Shown here piece after piece: positions 1 to 5,500 of a stretch of DNA of 5,500 bases. Below the pieces are notes generated by a model. The model saw only the letters and a list, made by a program, of their open reading frames with translations. It was not told the origin of the DNA and made no database searches. Within the stretch, counting starts at the first letter, position 1. Each line of letters begins with the position of its first letter. The DNA is taken from assembly GCA_014534155.1 (NCBI GenBank), contig JACVSB010000130.1:1-5500 (forward strand), read 5' to 3'. Position numbers and translations under genes: made by a program. This DNA comes from Thermoleophilia bacterium. GTDB lineage: Bacteria; Actinomycetota; Thermoleophilia; Gaiellales; Gaiellaceae.

Positions 1-667
1 CCGGTGCCTGAGCCTTGAGCGTCCGCAGGCGGTAGTAGGCGAGCGTGAACGTGAGCGCCACGAAGGGCGCGAAGAGGGTGTTCGAGAGCACGTCGCTCGC
101 GTACCGGCGCACGGACTCCTCGAGCGGGGAGAGGGCGAGCTCGAGCACGAGGTTCGCGGCGATCAGGATGAGCGCGGTGAGGACGAAGAGGCCGAAGGCG
201 CTCCACCCGTGACCCCGGACGAGCTGGCGGCTGCGCCCGAAGGCGCCGAAGACGCCCCGCCCCTCGAGCATGATCACGGGCACGACCACGAGCCACCAGG
301 TCGCGAGCACGAGCCCGGGGACGACGAGGAGGACGATCCCGATCGCGATCACGACCGCCGCTCCGATCCCGGCGACCGCGAGCGTGTTCAGCCGCGGGCG
401 AACCCGCGAGAGCGTCTCGCGGAGCGAGAGGTCCGCACGGCCGTCGCGGACGTCCTCCACGGCGAGGACGAGGGCTCCCTGCAGCCAGAAGACGCCGGCG
501 AAAAGGACGAAGGCCGCCGAGAACTGGCCGAAGGGGCCGAGCAGCGCCACGAGGAGGAGCGAGAAGAGCGAGACGAGGGCGAAGACGACGAACGCGACGG
601 GAAGCAGGTGCCGCCAATGGCCGCGGTAGAGCTCCCACGCCTCCCGGATCACCTCGCCCGCCCTCAT
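1..667 (-). CDS. multi-pass integral membrane protein, function unknown (partial, C-terminus beyond left edge)
   Basis: The frame is open from an ATG at 667 to the left edge, giving 222 codons without a stop. The protein starts MRAGEVIREAWELYRGHW, a short amphipathic lead, then has about six hydrophobic segments near residues 21-43, 52-70, 96-117, 118-134, 155-178 and 196-212. Between segments 4 and 5 lies a polar loop (EGRGVFGAFGRSRQLVRGHGW, positions 135-155). This 'W-x-LYR...' start plus 'P-x-hydrophobic...EG...FxRSxxLV+GxxW' loop recalls the loosely related membrane families annotated as glycerophosphodiesterase membrane domain, YciC-like or DUF975-like proteins, none of which has a settled function. 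I see no catalytic motif, so the family is a guess. The gene lies 14 bases after the ABC exporter stop and is probably cotranscribed with it. It has no clear Shine-Dalgarno, but a TAGGCT box ends 6 bases before the ATG. The protein may be nearly complete at the edge, because the last helix is already past. Confidence 0.8.
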   Translation of the reverse strand, partial: MRAGEVIREAWELYRGHWRHLLPVAFVVFALVSLFSLLLVALLGPFGQFSAAFVLFAGVFWLQGALVLAVEDVRDGRADLSLRETLSRVRPRLNTLAVAGIGAAVVIAIGIVLLVVPGLVLATWWLVVVPVIMLEGRGVFGAFGRSRQLVRGHGWSAFGLFVLTALILIAANLVLELALSPLEESVRRYASDVLSNTLFAPFVALTFTLAYYRLRTLKAQAP

Positions 668-673
668 GGGCTG

Positions 674-679
674 AGCCTA
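674..679 (-). promoter_or_regulatory. candidate -10 box (TAGGCT) for a leaderless start
   Basis: TAGGCT on the minus strand fits the TAnnnT pattern of actinobacterial -10 boxes and is followed by exactly six bases before the ATG at 667. No -35 box resembling TTGACA is visible 16-18 bases upstream. The same box-to-start spacing occurs before ftcD. If real, it would let the membrane-protein gene be transcribed apart from the ABC operon. It is short and could be chance. Confidence 0.35.
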
Positions 680-681
680 CG

Positions 682-2487
682 TCACGCGGCGGCGGCTGCC
701 CAGTCCCCGTACAGCGAGAGGTAGCGGCCGCCCCTGGCGACAAGTTCCTCGTGCGTCCCCTGCTCGACGATGCGCCCGCCGTCGACGACGACGATGACCT
801 CCGCATTCCGGATCGTGGAGAGGCGGTGGGCGATCACGAACGACGTCCGTCCGGCGAGGAGGGTCTGCAGGGCGGCGTCGATCCGCTGCTCCGTTCCGAT
901 GTCGACGCTCGAGGTCGCCTCGTCGAGGATGAGGATGCGAGGGTCGGCGAGGAGCGCGCGAGCGAACGCGACGAGCTGGCGCTGCCCGAGCGAGAGCCGC
1001 GACCCCCGCTCTCCCACGTCCGTCTCGTAGCCGTCCGGAAGCTGGAGGACGAAGTCGTGCGCGCCGACGGCGCGGGCCGCGGCGGCCACCTCCTGGGCCG
1101 TCGCGCCCGGACGCCCGAAGGCGATGTTCTCCCGGACGGTGCCGCCGAAGAGGAAGCCCTCCTGCGGGACAATCCCGAGCTGGCGCCGCAGGCTCTCCTG
1201 CGTGACCTCGCGCAGGTCGTGGCCGTCGATCGTGATCCGTCCGTCGCGAGGGTCGTAGAAGCGCGCGAGGAGCTTCGCGATCGTCGACTTGCCCGCCCCC
1301 GTCTTGCCGACGAGCGCCACCGTCGTCCCGAGCGGTACGTCGAGGTCGACGTCGCGCAGGACGTCGGGCCCCGAGCCGTAGCCGAAGGTGACGCCCTCGA
1401 AGCGGACGTGACCCTCGATCGGCGGGAGCTCGCGCGCGCCGGGGCGGTCGACGACCTCCGGCTCCTCGTCCATGACGTCAATGATCTTGTCCAGGGCGGC
1501 GACGGCGGAGAGGAACGTGTTGTAGAGCTGCGAGAGCTGCTGGATCGGGTCGAAGAAGTTCGTCAGGTACCCGATGAAGGCGAAGAGCGTGCCCACCGTC
1601 ATCGACCCGTCGAAGACGAAGTAGCCGCCGAGGCCGAGGACGACCGCGGTCGCCGCCGCCGAGAGGAACTCGACGAAGGGGAAGTAGAGCGCGTTCAGGA
1701 CGACCGTCGTGTGGTTGACGGCCCGGTAGTCCTCGTTGACCGAGCGGAAGTTGCGCATGTTCTCGCGCTCCCGCGTGAACGACTGGACCACGCGCATCCC
1801 GGCGATGTCCTCCGCGAGCGTGGCCGTGACCGCGGCCAGGCGCTCCCGGACGAACCGGTACGCCCGCGACGAGCGACGGCGGAAGACCGCGGTCGCGACG
1901 CTCATGAAGGGGAAGACCGCGAGCGTCGCCAGGGCGAGCCGCCAGTCGAGAAGGAAGAGGATGACGGCGGAGCCGAAGAGCGTGAGCGTGTTCTGGAACA
2001 GGCTCGTGACGCCTTCCGTGACGAGCCGGTCGAGCGCCTCGACGTCGTTCGTGATCCTCGAGATGACGGCGCCCGCCCGGTTTCGCTCGTAGTAGCCGAG
2101 CGAGAGCCGCTGGAGGTGCCCGAAGAGGCCGCCGCGAAGGTCGGTGAGGACGCGCTCGCCGACCCACCCGGTGTAGTACGTCTGGGCTGCTGTCGAGACG
2201 AGGCTGAGCACGCCGGCCGCGAGAAAGGCGACGACGACCCAGCCGAGCAGCGTCAGATCCTGCCCGCGGATCCCGTCGTCGATCGCGACCTTCGCCAGGA
2301 AGGGAGGAGCAAGCCCGGTTCCCGTCGCCGCGAGCAGGGAGACGACGGCGAGCGCCGTGCGCCGCCGGTACACGCGCGTGAGGAGCCAGAGCGTGCCGAT
2401 CCGGCGCGCCGTCCGCGCCCAGCTCCAGTCCTCGACGCGCTCGCCGGTTCGCTGCGTCAGGTGGCTCCCGGGCTGGTACACCCTCAT
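682..2487 (-). CDS. ABC exporter half-transporter, TM288-like subunit (canonical catalytic Glu, altered signature motif)
   Basis: This 601-residue protein has the usual type IV ABC exporter half-transporter layout and length. After a ~40-residue cytoplasmic lead there are six membrane helices (roughly 44-68, 80-102, 158-179, 181-203, 263-288, 295-315), then a nucleotide-binding domain from about 358. Motifs seen: A-loop Tyr370, Walker A GKTGAGKST (394-402), Q-loop Gln442, signature LSLGQRQ (498-504), Walker B ILILDEATSS with catalytic Glu523, D-loop SSVD (526-529), H-loop His554. The third signature residue is Leu, not Gly (LSLGQ for LSGGQ). This matches the non-canonical signature found in TM288-type partners of heterodimeric exporters. 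It should pair in the cytoplasmic membrane with the product of the gene just upstream, with which it shares an ATGA stop/start overlap, implying translational coupling. The substrate is unknown; drugs, lipids or peptides are all possible. Several annotated multidrug exporters are of this type, but that does not fix the role here. Confidence 0.95.
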   Translation of the reverse strand: MRVYQPGSHLTQRTGERVEDWSWARTARRIGTLWLLTRVYRRRTALAVVSLLAATGTGLAPPFLAKVAIDDGIRGQDLTLLGWVVVAFLAAGVLSLVSTAAQTYYTGWVGERVLTDLRGGLFGHLQRLSLGYYERNRAGAVISRITNDVEALDRLVTEGVTSLFQNTLTLFGSAVILFLLDWRLALATLAVFPFMSVATAVFRRRSSRAYRFVRERLAAVTATLAEDIAGMRVVQSFTRERENMRNFRSVNEDYRAVNHTTVVLNALYFPFVEFLSAAATAVVLGLGGYFVFDGSMTVGTLFAFIGYLTNFFDPIQQLSQLYNTFLSAVAALDKIIDVMDEEPEVVDRPGARELPPIEGHVRFEGVTFGYGSGPDVLRDVDLDVPLGTTVALVGKTGAGKSTIAKLLARFYDPRDGRITIDGHDLREVTQESLRRQLGIVPQEGFLFGGTVRENIAFGRPGATAQEVAAAARAVGAHDFVLQLPDGYETDVGERGSRLSLGQRQLVAFARALLADPRILILDEATSSVDIGTEQRIDAALQTLLAGRTSFVIAHRLSTIRNAEVIVVVDGGRIVEQGTHEELVARGGRYLSLYGDWAAAAA

Positions 2488-4265
2488 GCCCTCGCCGCCT
2501 CCGGCTCCGTCAGGACACGGGTCTGCGCGAGCCCGTGCGCCGCGATCTCGGCGTAGACCGCGCTCGTCTCGGCCAGCTCCTCGTGCGTTCCGCGGGCGAC
2601 GATCCTCCCGTGCTCGAGGACGACGACCTCGTCCGCGAGCGAGATCGTGGACAGGCGGTGCGCGATGATGATCGTCGTCCGGCCGCGCATCGCCTCGAGC
2701 AGACCGAGGCGGATCCGCGCCTCGGTCGTCGCGTCGACCGACGCGGTCGCGTCGTCGAGGACGAGGACGCGCGGGTCGACCGCGATCGCGCGAGCGATCG
2801 CGATCCGCTGCCGCTGGCCTCCGGAGAGCGTGATGCCGCGCTCGCCGATCACCGTGTCGTACCCGTCGGGCAGCGCGACGATGAAGTCGTGGGCCTGCGC
2901 CATCCGCGCGGCGCGCTCCACGTCGCTCGCGCTCGCGTGCAGCGCGCCGAAGGCGATGTTCTCCCGCACCGTCGCCGAGAAGAGGAACGGGTCCTGGGAG
3001 ACGTGCCCGACGGTTCCCCGAAGCTCAGGCAGGCGCAGGTCGCGCACGTCGACGCCGTCGAGGAGGACGCGCCCCTGCGTGACGTCGTAGAAGCGGGGCA
3101 CGAGCGAGGTCAGCGTCGTCTTGCCCGCTCCGGTGTGACCGATGAGGGCGACCGTCGTCCCCGCCTCGACCGTGAGGTCGACATCGCGAAGGACCGGGCC
3201 GCCGGAGCCGTAGGAGAAGCTGACGTGCTCGAAACGGAGCTCCCCGCCTCCGGCCGGCAGCGGGCGGGCGCCCGGCGCCTCGGCGATCTCCTCCGGCTCG
3301 TCCAGGACCTCGAAGATCCGTTCCCCGGAGGCGACGGCCCGCTGGAACTCGTTGATCCAGTACCCGAGCATGCGGAGCGGCCAGATGAGCATCAGGACGT
3401 AGACGTTGAAGGCGACGAACTGCCCCAGCTCGAGCTCGCCGCCGACCACGCGTCGCCCGCCGGCGAGAAGGACGGCCGCCTGCGCGAGAAGCGGCAGGAA
3501 CGCGATCACGGGGACGTAGAACGCGCGCTGGCGGAGGGCGCGCACCGACTCGTCGAAGACGGCCTCGTTTCGGCGGCTGAACTTCCGCTCCTCACGGCTC
3601 TCCTGCGCGAAGGACTTGACGACGTTGACGCCGACGATGTTCTCCTCGGCGGTGATCGTCATCTGGCCGAGGCGCTGCTGCACCTCCTTCAGGATCGGGT
3701 GCGACGAGCGCGAGTAGACGAAGGCGACGAGGAAGAGGACCGGCGTGATCGCGACGGCGACGAGGGCGAGACGCCAGTCGATCACGAGAAGGAGCACCGA
3801 GACCGCGATCACGGTCATCACGTGCTGGAAGAAGAAGATGAGCCCGTAGCCGAGGAAGAAGCGCACGGACTGCAAGTCGACGGTCGCCCGGGACATGAGC
3901 TGCCCGGTCTGGTGGCGGTCGTAGAAGCCCCAGGAGAGGCGAAGGAGCCGAGAGTAGAGCGCGTTTCGCAGGTCGAAGTCGACGCCGAGCGCCTGGCGCC
4001 CGGCGATGAAACGGCGAGCGACGAGCATCGCCGCCTTCGCCGAGCCCGCGAGGACGACGAGCGCTACGAGGACCGTGAGCAGGCGCGCGTCGCGGTCCGG
4101 CAGCGCGTGGTCGATCGCGTACCCCGTGATCCACGGGATCGCGAGTCCCGCGCCCTGCGAGCCGACGGCGAGGACGACGGAGAGGGCGAGGGACCAGCGG
4201 TACGGGCGGAGGAACGCGAGCAGGCGGAAGAACGTCCGCCGAAACGGGGGCGCTGAGTTAGCCAC
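2484..4265 (-). CDS. ABC exporter half-transporter, TM287-like subunit (degenerate Walker B, Asp for Glu)
   Basis: I start this protein at GTG 4265, giving 593 residues (MANSAPPFRRTFFRLLAFLR...). The frame stays open far upstream, across the intergenic region and antisense to ftcD, but similarity to the ABC exporter N-terminus begins only here, a few residues before the elbow helix. Six membrane helices lie near 25-50, 61-84, 136-160, 164-185, 250-270 and 281-303. The ATPase domain shows A-loop Tyr352, Walker A GHTGAGKTT (376-384), Q-loop Gln424, a canonical signature LSGGQRQ (480-486), Walker B VLVLDDATAS (500-509) and H-loop His536. The residue after the Walker B Asp504 is Asp505, where the catalytic Glu is expected. 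In the TM287/288 family this Asp marks the degenerate, slowly hydrolysing site. The partner's altered signature faces this same site, so the two changes agree. It is the first gene of the minus-strand operon. The start has no Shine-Dalgarno, and a TAGACT box lies 16 bases upstream. Confidence 0.95.
   Translation of the reverse strand: MANSAPPFRRTFFRLLAFLRPYRWSLALSVVLAVGSQGAGLAIPWITGYAIDHALPDRDARLLTVLVALVVLAGSAKAAMLVARRFIAGRQALGVDFDLRNALYSRLLRLSWGFYDRHQTGQLMSRATVDLQSVRFFLGYGLIFFFQHVMTVIAVSVLLLVIDWRLALVAVAITPVLFLVAFVYSRSSHPILKEVQQRLGQMTITAEENIVGVNVVKSFAQESREERKFSRRNEAVFDESVRALRQRAFYVPVIAFLPLLAQAAVLLAGGRRVVGGELELGQFVAFNVYVLMLIWPLRMLGYWINEFQRAVASGERIFEVLDEPEEIAEAPGARPLPAGGGELRFEHVSFSYGSGGPVLRDVDLTVEAGTTVALIGHTGAGKTTLTSLVPRFYDVTQGRVLLDGVDVRDLRLPELRGTVGHVSQDPFLFSATVRENIAFGALHASASDVERAARMAQAHDFIVALPDGYDTVIGERGITLSGGQRQRIAIARAIAVDPRVLVLDDATASVDATTEARIRLGLLEAMRGRTTIIIAHRLSTISLADEVVVLEHGRIVARGTHEELAETSAVYAEIAAHGLAQTRVLTEPEAARA
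2498..2502 (-). promoter_or_regulatory. Shine-Dalgarno GGAGG for the second ABC subunit
   Basis: GGAGG on the minus strand lies 10 bases before the ATG at 2487, inside the end of the upstream ABC coding region. It supports that ATG as the start. Together with the 4-base ATGA overlap it suggests coupled translation and near-equal amounts of the two subunits. The other two starts in the window whose upstream region is visible without coupling lack such a site. Confidence 0.55.
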
Positions 4266-4271
4266 GACTAA

Positions 4272-4369
4272 GCAAACGCCGAGTCTAGCCGCGGCCTTCC
4301 TCGACCCCCGGGCGACCTCCTCCGCGTTCGCGCGGGCGGGCGTTGTCGCCGGGCCGCCGCGGCGTTTGC
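4272..4369. repeat. spaced perfect 10-bp inverted repeat (arms 4272-4281 and 4360-4369)
   Basis: GCAAACGCCG at 4272-4281 is the exact reverse complement of CGGCGTTTGC at 4360-4369. The left arm lies between the TAGACT box and the GTG of the first ABC gene; the right arm is ~88 bases away centre to centre. The AAA/TTT core stands out in such GC-rich DNA. It could be a pair of operator half-sites for a regulator of the exporter, but a match of this length in ~300 bases could also be chance. Confidence 0.35.
4282..4287 (-). promoter_or_regulatory. candidate -10 box (TAGACT) for the ABC exporter operon
   Basis: TAGACT on the minus strand fits TAnnnT and stands in one of the few AT-containing spots of the region. 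Transcription starting about seven bases downstream would leave a 5' leader of only ~10 bases, with no room for a Shine-Dalgarno before GTG 4265. No -35 box is recognisable. Confidence 0.4.
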
Positions 4370-4515
4370 CGGCGCTCTCTTCAGCGTCTACCTGGTCGTC
4401 CGTCCAGTTCGCGATCCTCACGCCGCCTGCAATCCCGTGCCTCGCGAGCGACACGCTGGTCGTCCTCGCCGCTTCCGCCGGCCTCCGCGCTCGCCGTGCT
4501 CTCGTAGAGGCATGA

Positions 4516-4539
4516 GGCGCCGGGGAGGAGGCCGGCGCC
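4516..4539. repeat. 8-bp GC stem-loop just upstream of the ftcD promoter-like box
   Basis: GGCGCCGG (4516-4523) and CCGGCGCC (4532-4539) pair perfectly around an 8-base loop, GGAGGAGG. The loop looks like a Shine-Dalgarno but lies 25 bases from the GTG at 4557, too far to serve it. There is no T-run after it on either strand, so it is not an obvious intrinsic terminator. It occupies the place where a -35 region or operator of ftcD would be, and could be a protein-binding dyad. Confidence 0.4.
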
Positions 4540-4544
4540 GCCCG

Positions 4545-4550
4545 TATGCT
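4545..4550 (+). promoter_or_regulatory. candidate -10 box (TATGCT) for leaderless ftcD
   Basis: TATGCT fits TAnnnT and is followed by six bases and then GTG 4557, the spacing expected if transcription begins at the start codon itself. There is no Shine-Dalgarno at a useful distance from this GTG, which agrees with a leaderless message. The ATG contained in this box (4546) is in another frame and is not the start. Confidence 0.45.
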
Positions 4551-4556
4551 CGCCGC

Positions 4557-5315
4557 GTGGCGCTCCCCCTGGAATCCGTCCCGAACGTCTCCGAGGGCCG
4601 GGACGAGCGGGTCCTGGCCGCCCTCCGAGACGCGTTCGCAACGCCCGCGCGCCTCCTCGACGTGCACGCGGACCCCGATCACCATCGCTCGGTCTTCACG
4701 CTCGTGGGCGAGCCGGACGCGCTCGTCGAGACGCTCGTCCGCGGCGTCCGGCGGGCGCTCGAGCTCGTCGACCTGCGCGAGCACGCCGGCGTCCACCCGC
4801 GCGTCGGCGCGGCCGACGTCGTCCCCCTCGTTGGGATCCGCCCCGAGGACGAGGGCCGCGCGCGAAAGGCAGCGCTCGCGCTCGCCGATCGCATCGCGTC
4901 CGAGCTCGAGCTCCCGGTCTTCTTCTACGGGCGGCTGAGCGAGGACGGGCGCGAGCCTGCGTTCTTCCGGCGCGGCGGGACGGCAGAGCTCGCGCGGCGC
5001 CTCGCGGCGGGCGAGCTGCGTCCGGATCGCGGGCCGGACCGGCTGCACACGCGCGGGGGCGCCGTCATCCTCGGCGTCCGCCGGCCCCTGATCGCCTTCA
5101 ACGTGAACCTCCGCTCTCGCGACCTCGACCTCGCGCGCGAGCTCGCGCGGCTCGTGCGGGAGCGCGACGGCGGCTTCCCGGGCGTCCGCGCGCTCGGGCT
5201 CGCGCTTCCCACGCCCGGGCTCGTCCAGGTGAGCATGAACGTGACCGACTGGGAGGCGGCGCCCCCGCACGAGATCGTCGCGCGCCACGCCCCCGCGGCG
5301 CGCGCGCGCGGAGTG
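4557..5315 (+). CDS. ftcD: glutamate formimidoyltransferase (partial; 3' end lost in corrupted sequence)
   Basis: From GTG 4557 the protein begins MALPLESVPNVSEGRDERVL, the conserved N-terminus of the formiminotransferase family. The enzyme moves the formimino group of N-formimino-L-glutamate to tetrahydrofolate, giving glutamate and 5-formimino-THF, in one route of histidine breakdown in the cytoplasm. Visible family features: VPNVSEG (8-14), LLDVHADPDHHRSVFTLVG (33-51), HPRVGAADVVPLVGI (80-94) whose His80 aligns with the catalytic His82 of the human enzyme, YG (124-125), AFNVNL (180-185) opening the second subdomain, and LVQVSMNVTDW (222-232). The N-terminal subdomain is complete and the C-terminal one stops near residue 253. 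A stand-alone bacterial enzyme is about 300 residues, so ~50 are missing. No cyclodeaminase domain is visible. The frame stays formally open to 5500, but beyond ~5315 it reads Pro/Gly/Arg noise. An in-frame ATG at 4512 would add 15 mostly Arg/Gly residues; I prefer GTG because family similarity starts there and a TATGCT box precedes it. Confidence 0.92.
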
Positions 5316-5500
5316 CGGCGAGGCGGGGGGGCGCCAGGGGGGCGGGATGCCCCCCCCCCCCCCCGGGGGGCGGCCCCCGGGGCGGGGGGGGGCACCCCCC
5401 CCCCGCGCCCCCCCCCCCCGCCCGCGACCCCGCGCCGGCGCGCCGCGGGGGGGTGGCGCGCGACGATCTCGTGCGGGGGCGCCGCCTCCCAGTCGGTCAC
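5241..5500. repeat. imperfect fold-back palindrome at the right end, probably a sequencing or assembly artefact
   Basis: The reverse complement of 5431-5500 matches 5241-5310 at 67 of 70 positions by hand alignment, and the first 48 bases are identical. The similarity continues loosely to a centre near 5370, so the whole 260 bases fold on themselves. The left arm is genuine ftcD coding sequence. The right arm repeats the same codons on the opposite strand, including the MNVTDW...HEIVARH region. A real gene end would not mirror itself in this way, so the right arm is best treated as spurious. Confidence 0.9.
5316..5430. other. low-complexity C/G homopolymer stretch, unreliable bases
   Basis: This stretch is nearly all G and C in long runs, including 15 C in a row at 5350-5364 and several further runs of 6-12. 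Codons here no longer follow the formiminotransferase family, which should continue with a motif like GVxVAGSELVGLVP. It is the centre of the fold-back and should be masked before annotation. I see no gene or signal in it. Confidence 0.85.

Larger units (their letters stand above)
4266..4556. other. divergent intergenic region between the ABC operon and ftcD
   Basis: This 291-base region separates two divergent transcription units. Open frames cross it on both strands, but none gives a protein that looks real: they are Arg/Ala/Ser/Gly-rich products of the high GC content. It holds a -10-like box for each direction (4282-4287 minus, 4545-4550 plus), a 10-bp inverted repeat with arms 78 bases apart, a short GC palindrome at 4355-4364 and an 8-bp stem-loop at 4516-4539. 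No convincing -35 element, riboswitch or terminator was seen. Confidence 0.7.

Noticed and set aside
209..724. Plus-strand 171-codon His/Asp/Glu-rich open frame that looks like a metal-binding protein
   Set aside because: The HDHGHDHE-type run is the antisense of a Val/Met/Leu-rich membrane helix. The minus-strand membrane protein is the coherent reading.
751..2556. Plus-strand 601-codon open frame opposite the second ABC subunit
   Set aside because: It is an Asp/Glu/Arg-rich antisense shadow caused by GC-rich codons of the real gene, with no domain motif.
2535..4256. Plus-strand 573-codon open frame opposite the first ABC subunit
   Set aside because: It has the same acidic/arginine shadow composition and lies wholly inside the real ABC gene.
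4355..4364. CGCCGCGGCG palindrome as an operator
   Set aside because: Ten-base pure G/C palindromes are expected by chance in DNA of this composition.
4512..4556. ATG 4512 as the ftcD start
   Set aside because: It is in frame but adds MRRRGGGRRRPYARR, which is unlike family N-termini, and only a weak GAGG precedes it. It cannot be excluded without mapping.
4546..4938. Plus-strand ATG 4546 open frame of 130 codons
   Set aside because: It is the wrong frame over ftcD. The product is Ser/Arg-rich noise, while the frame from GTG 4557 gives a conserved enzyme.
4266..5288. N-terminal extension of the first ABC subunit to a 934-residue protein
   Set aside because: The added ~340 residues are low-complexity Arg/Ala/Glu-rich and run antisense to the clearly real ftcD. 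Exporter similarity begins only after GTG 4265.
5350..5364. Poly-C tract as a phase-variation repeat
   Set aside because: It lies at the centre of the fold-back among other damaged homopolymers, where the bases themselves are doubtful.
4925..5500. Minus-strand 191-codon open frame starting in the right arm
   Set aside because: It begins with ftcD codons copied in the fold-back (MTDWEAAPPHEIVARH) and then runs antisense to ftcD, so it is a product of the artefact.

Overview
The window is a stretch of very GC-rich bacterial chromosome (clearly above two-thirds G+C by eye, with almost every third codon position G or C). Start sites with TAnnnT boxes just upstream, GTG starts and the codon bias fit a high-GC Actinomycetota-type genome. 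A deep-branching lineage such as the Thermoleophilia is my best guess, by inference from protein style only. No rRNA, tRNA, CRISPR, IS element or phage gene was seen.

Layout, left to right. A minus-strand group of three genes is read from 4265 down to base 1: (i) the TM287-like half of a heterodimeric ABC exporter (4265-2484); (ii) its TM288-like partner (2487-682), which overlaps the first by an ATGA; and (iii) 14 bases further on, a multi-pass membrane protein of unknown function (667 to the left edge, truncated there). A 291-base divergent intergenic region (4266-4556) follows, with one promoter-like box facing each way, a spaced 10-bp inverted repeat and a GC-rich stem-loop. On the plus strand, ftcD (glutamate formimidoyltransferase, histidine degradation) starts at GTG 4557 and runs toward the right edge.

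The two ABC half-transporters should form one exporter with one canonical and one degenerate ATP site. The first protein has Asp in place of the Walker B catalytic Glu, and the second has LSLGQ in place of LSGGQ. These two changes fall in the same composite site, as in the TM287/288 class. The substrate cannot be told from sequence. FtcD is a separate catabolic enzyme, and no other hut gene is visible.

The right end is not trustworthy. Bases 5241-5500 form a large imperfect palindrome centred near 5370. The last ~70 bases are the reverse complement of 5241-5310, and the middle is long runs of C and G. This looks like a read or assembly fold-back artefact. It cuts off the last ~50 codons of ftcD and should not be read as biology. 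Apart from that, this is an ordinary region: I found no novel system.
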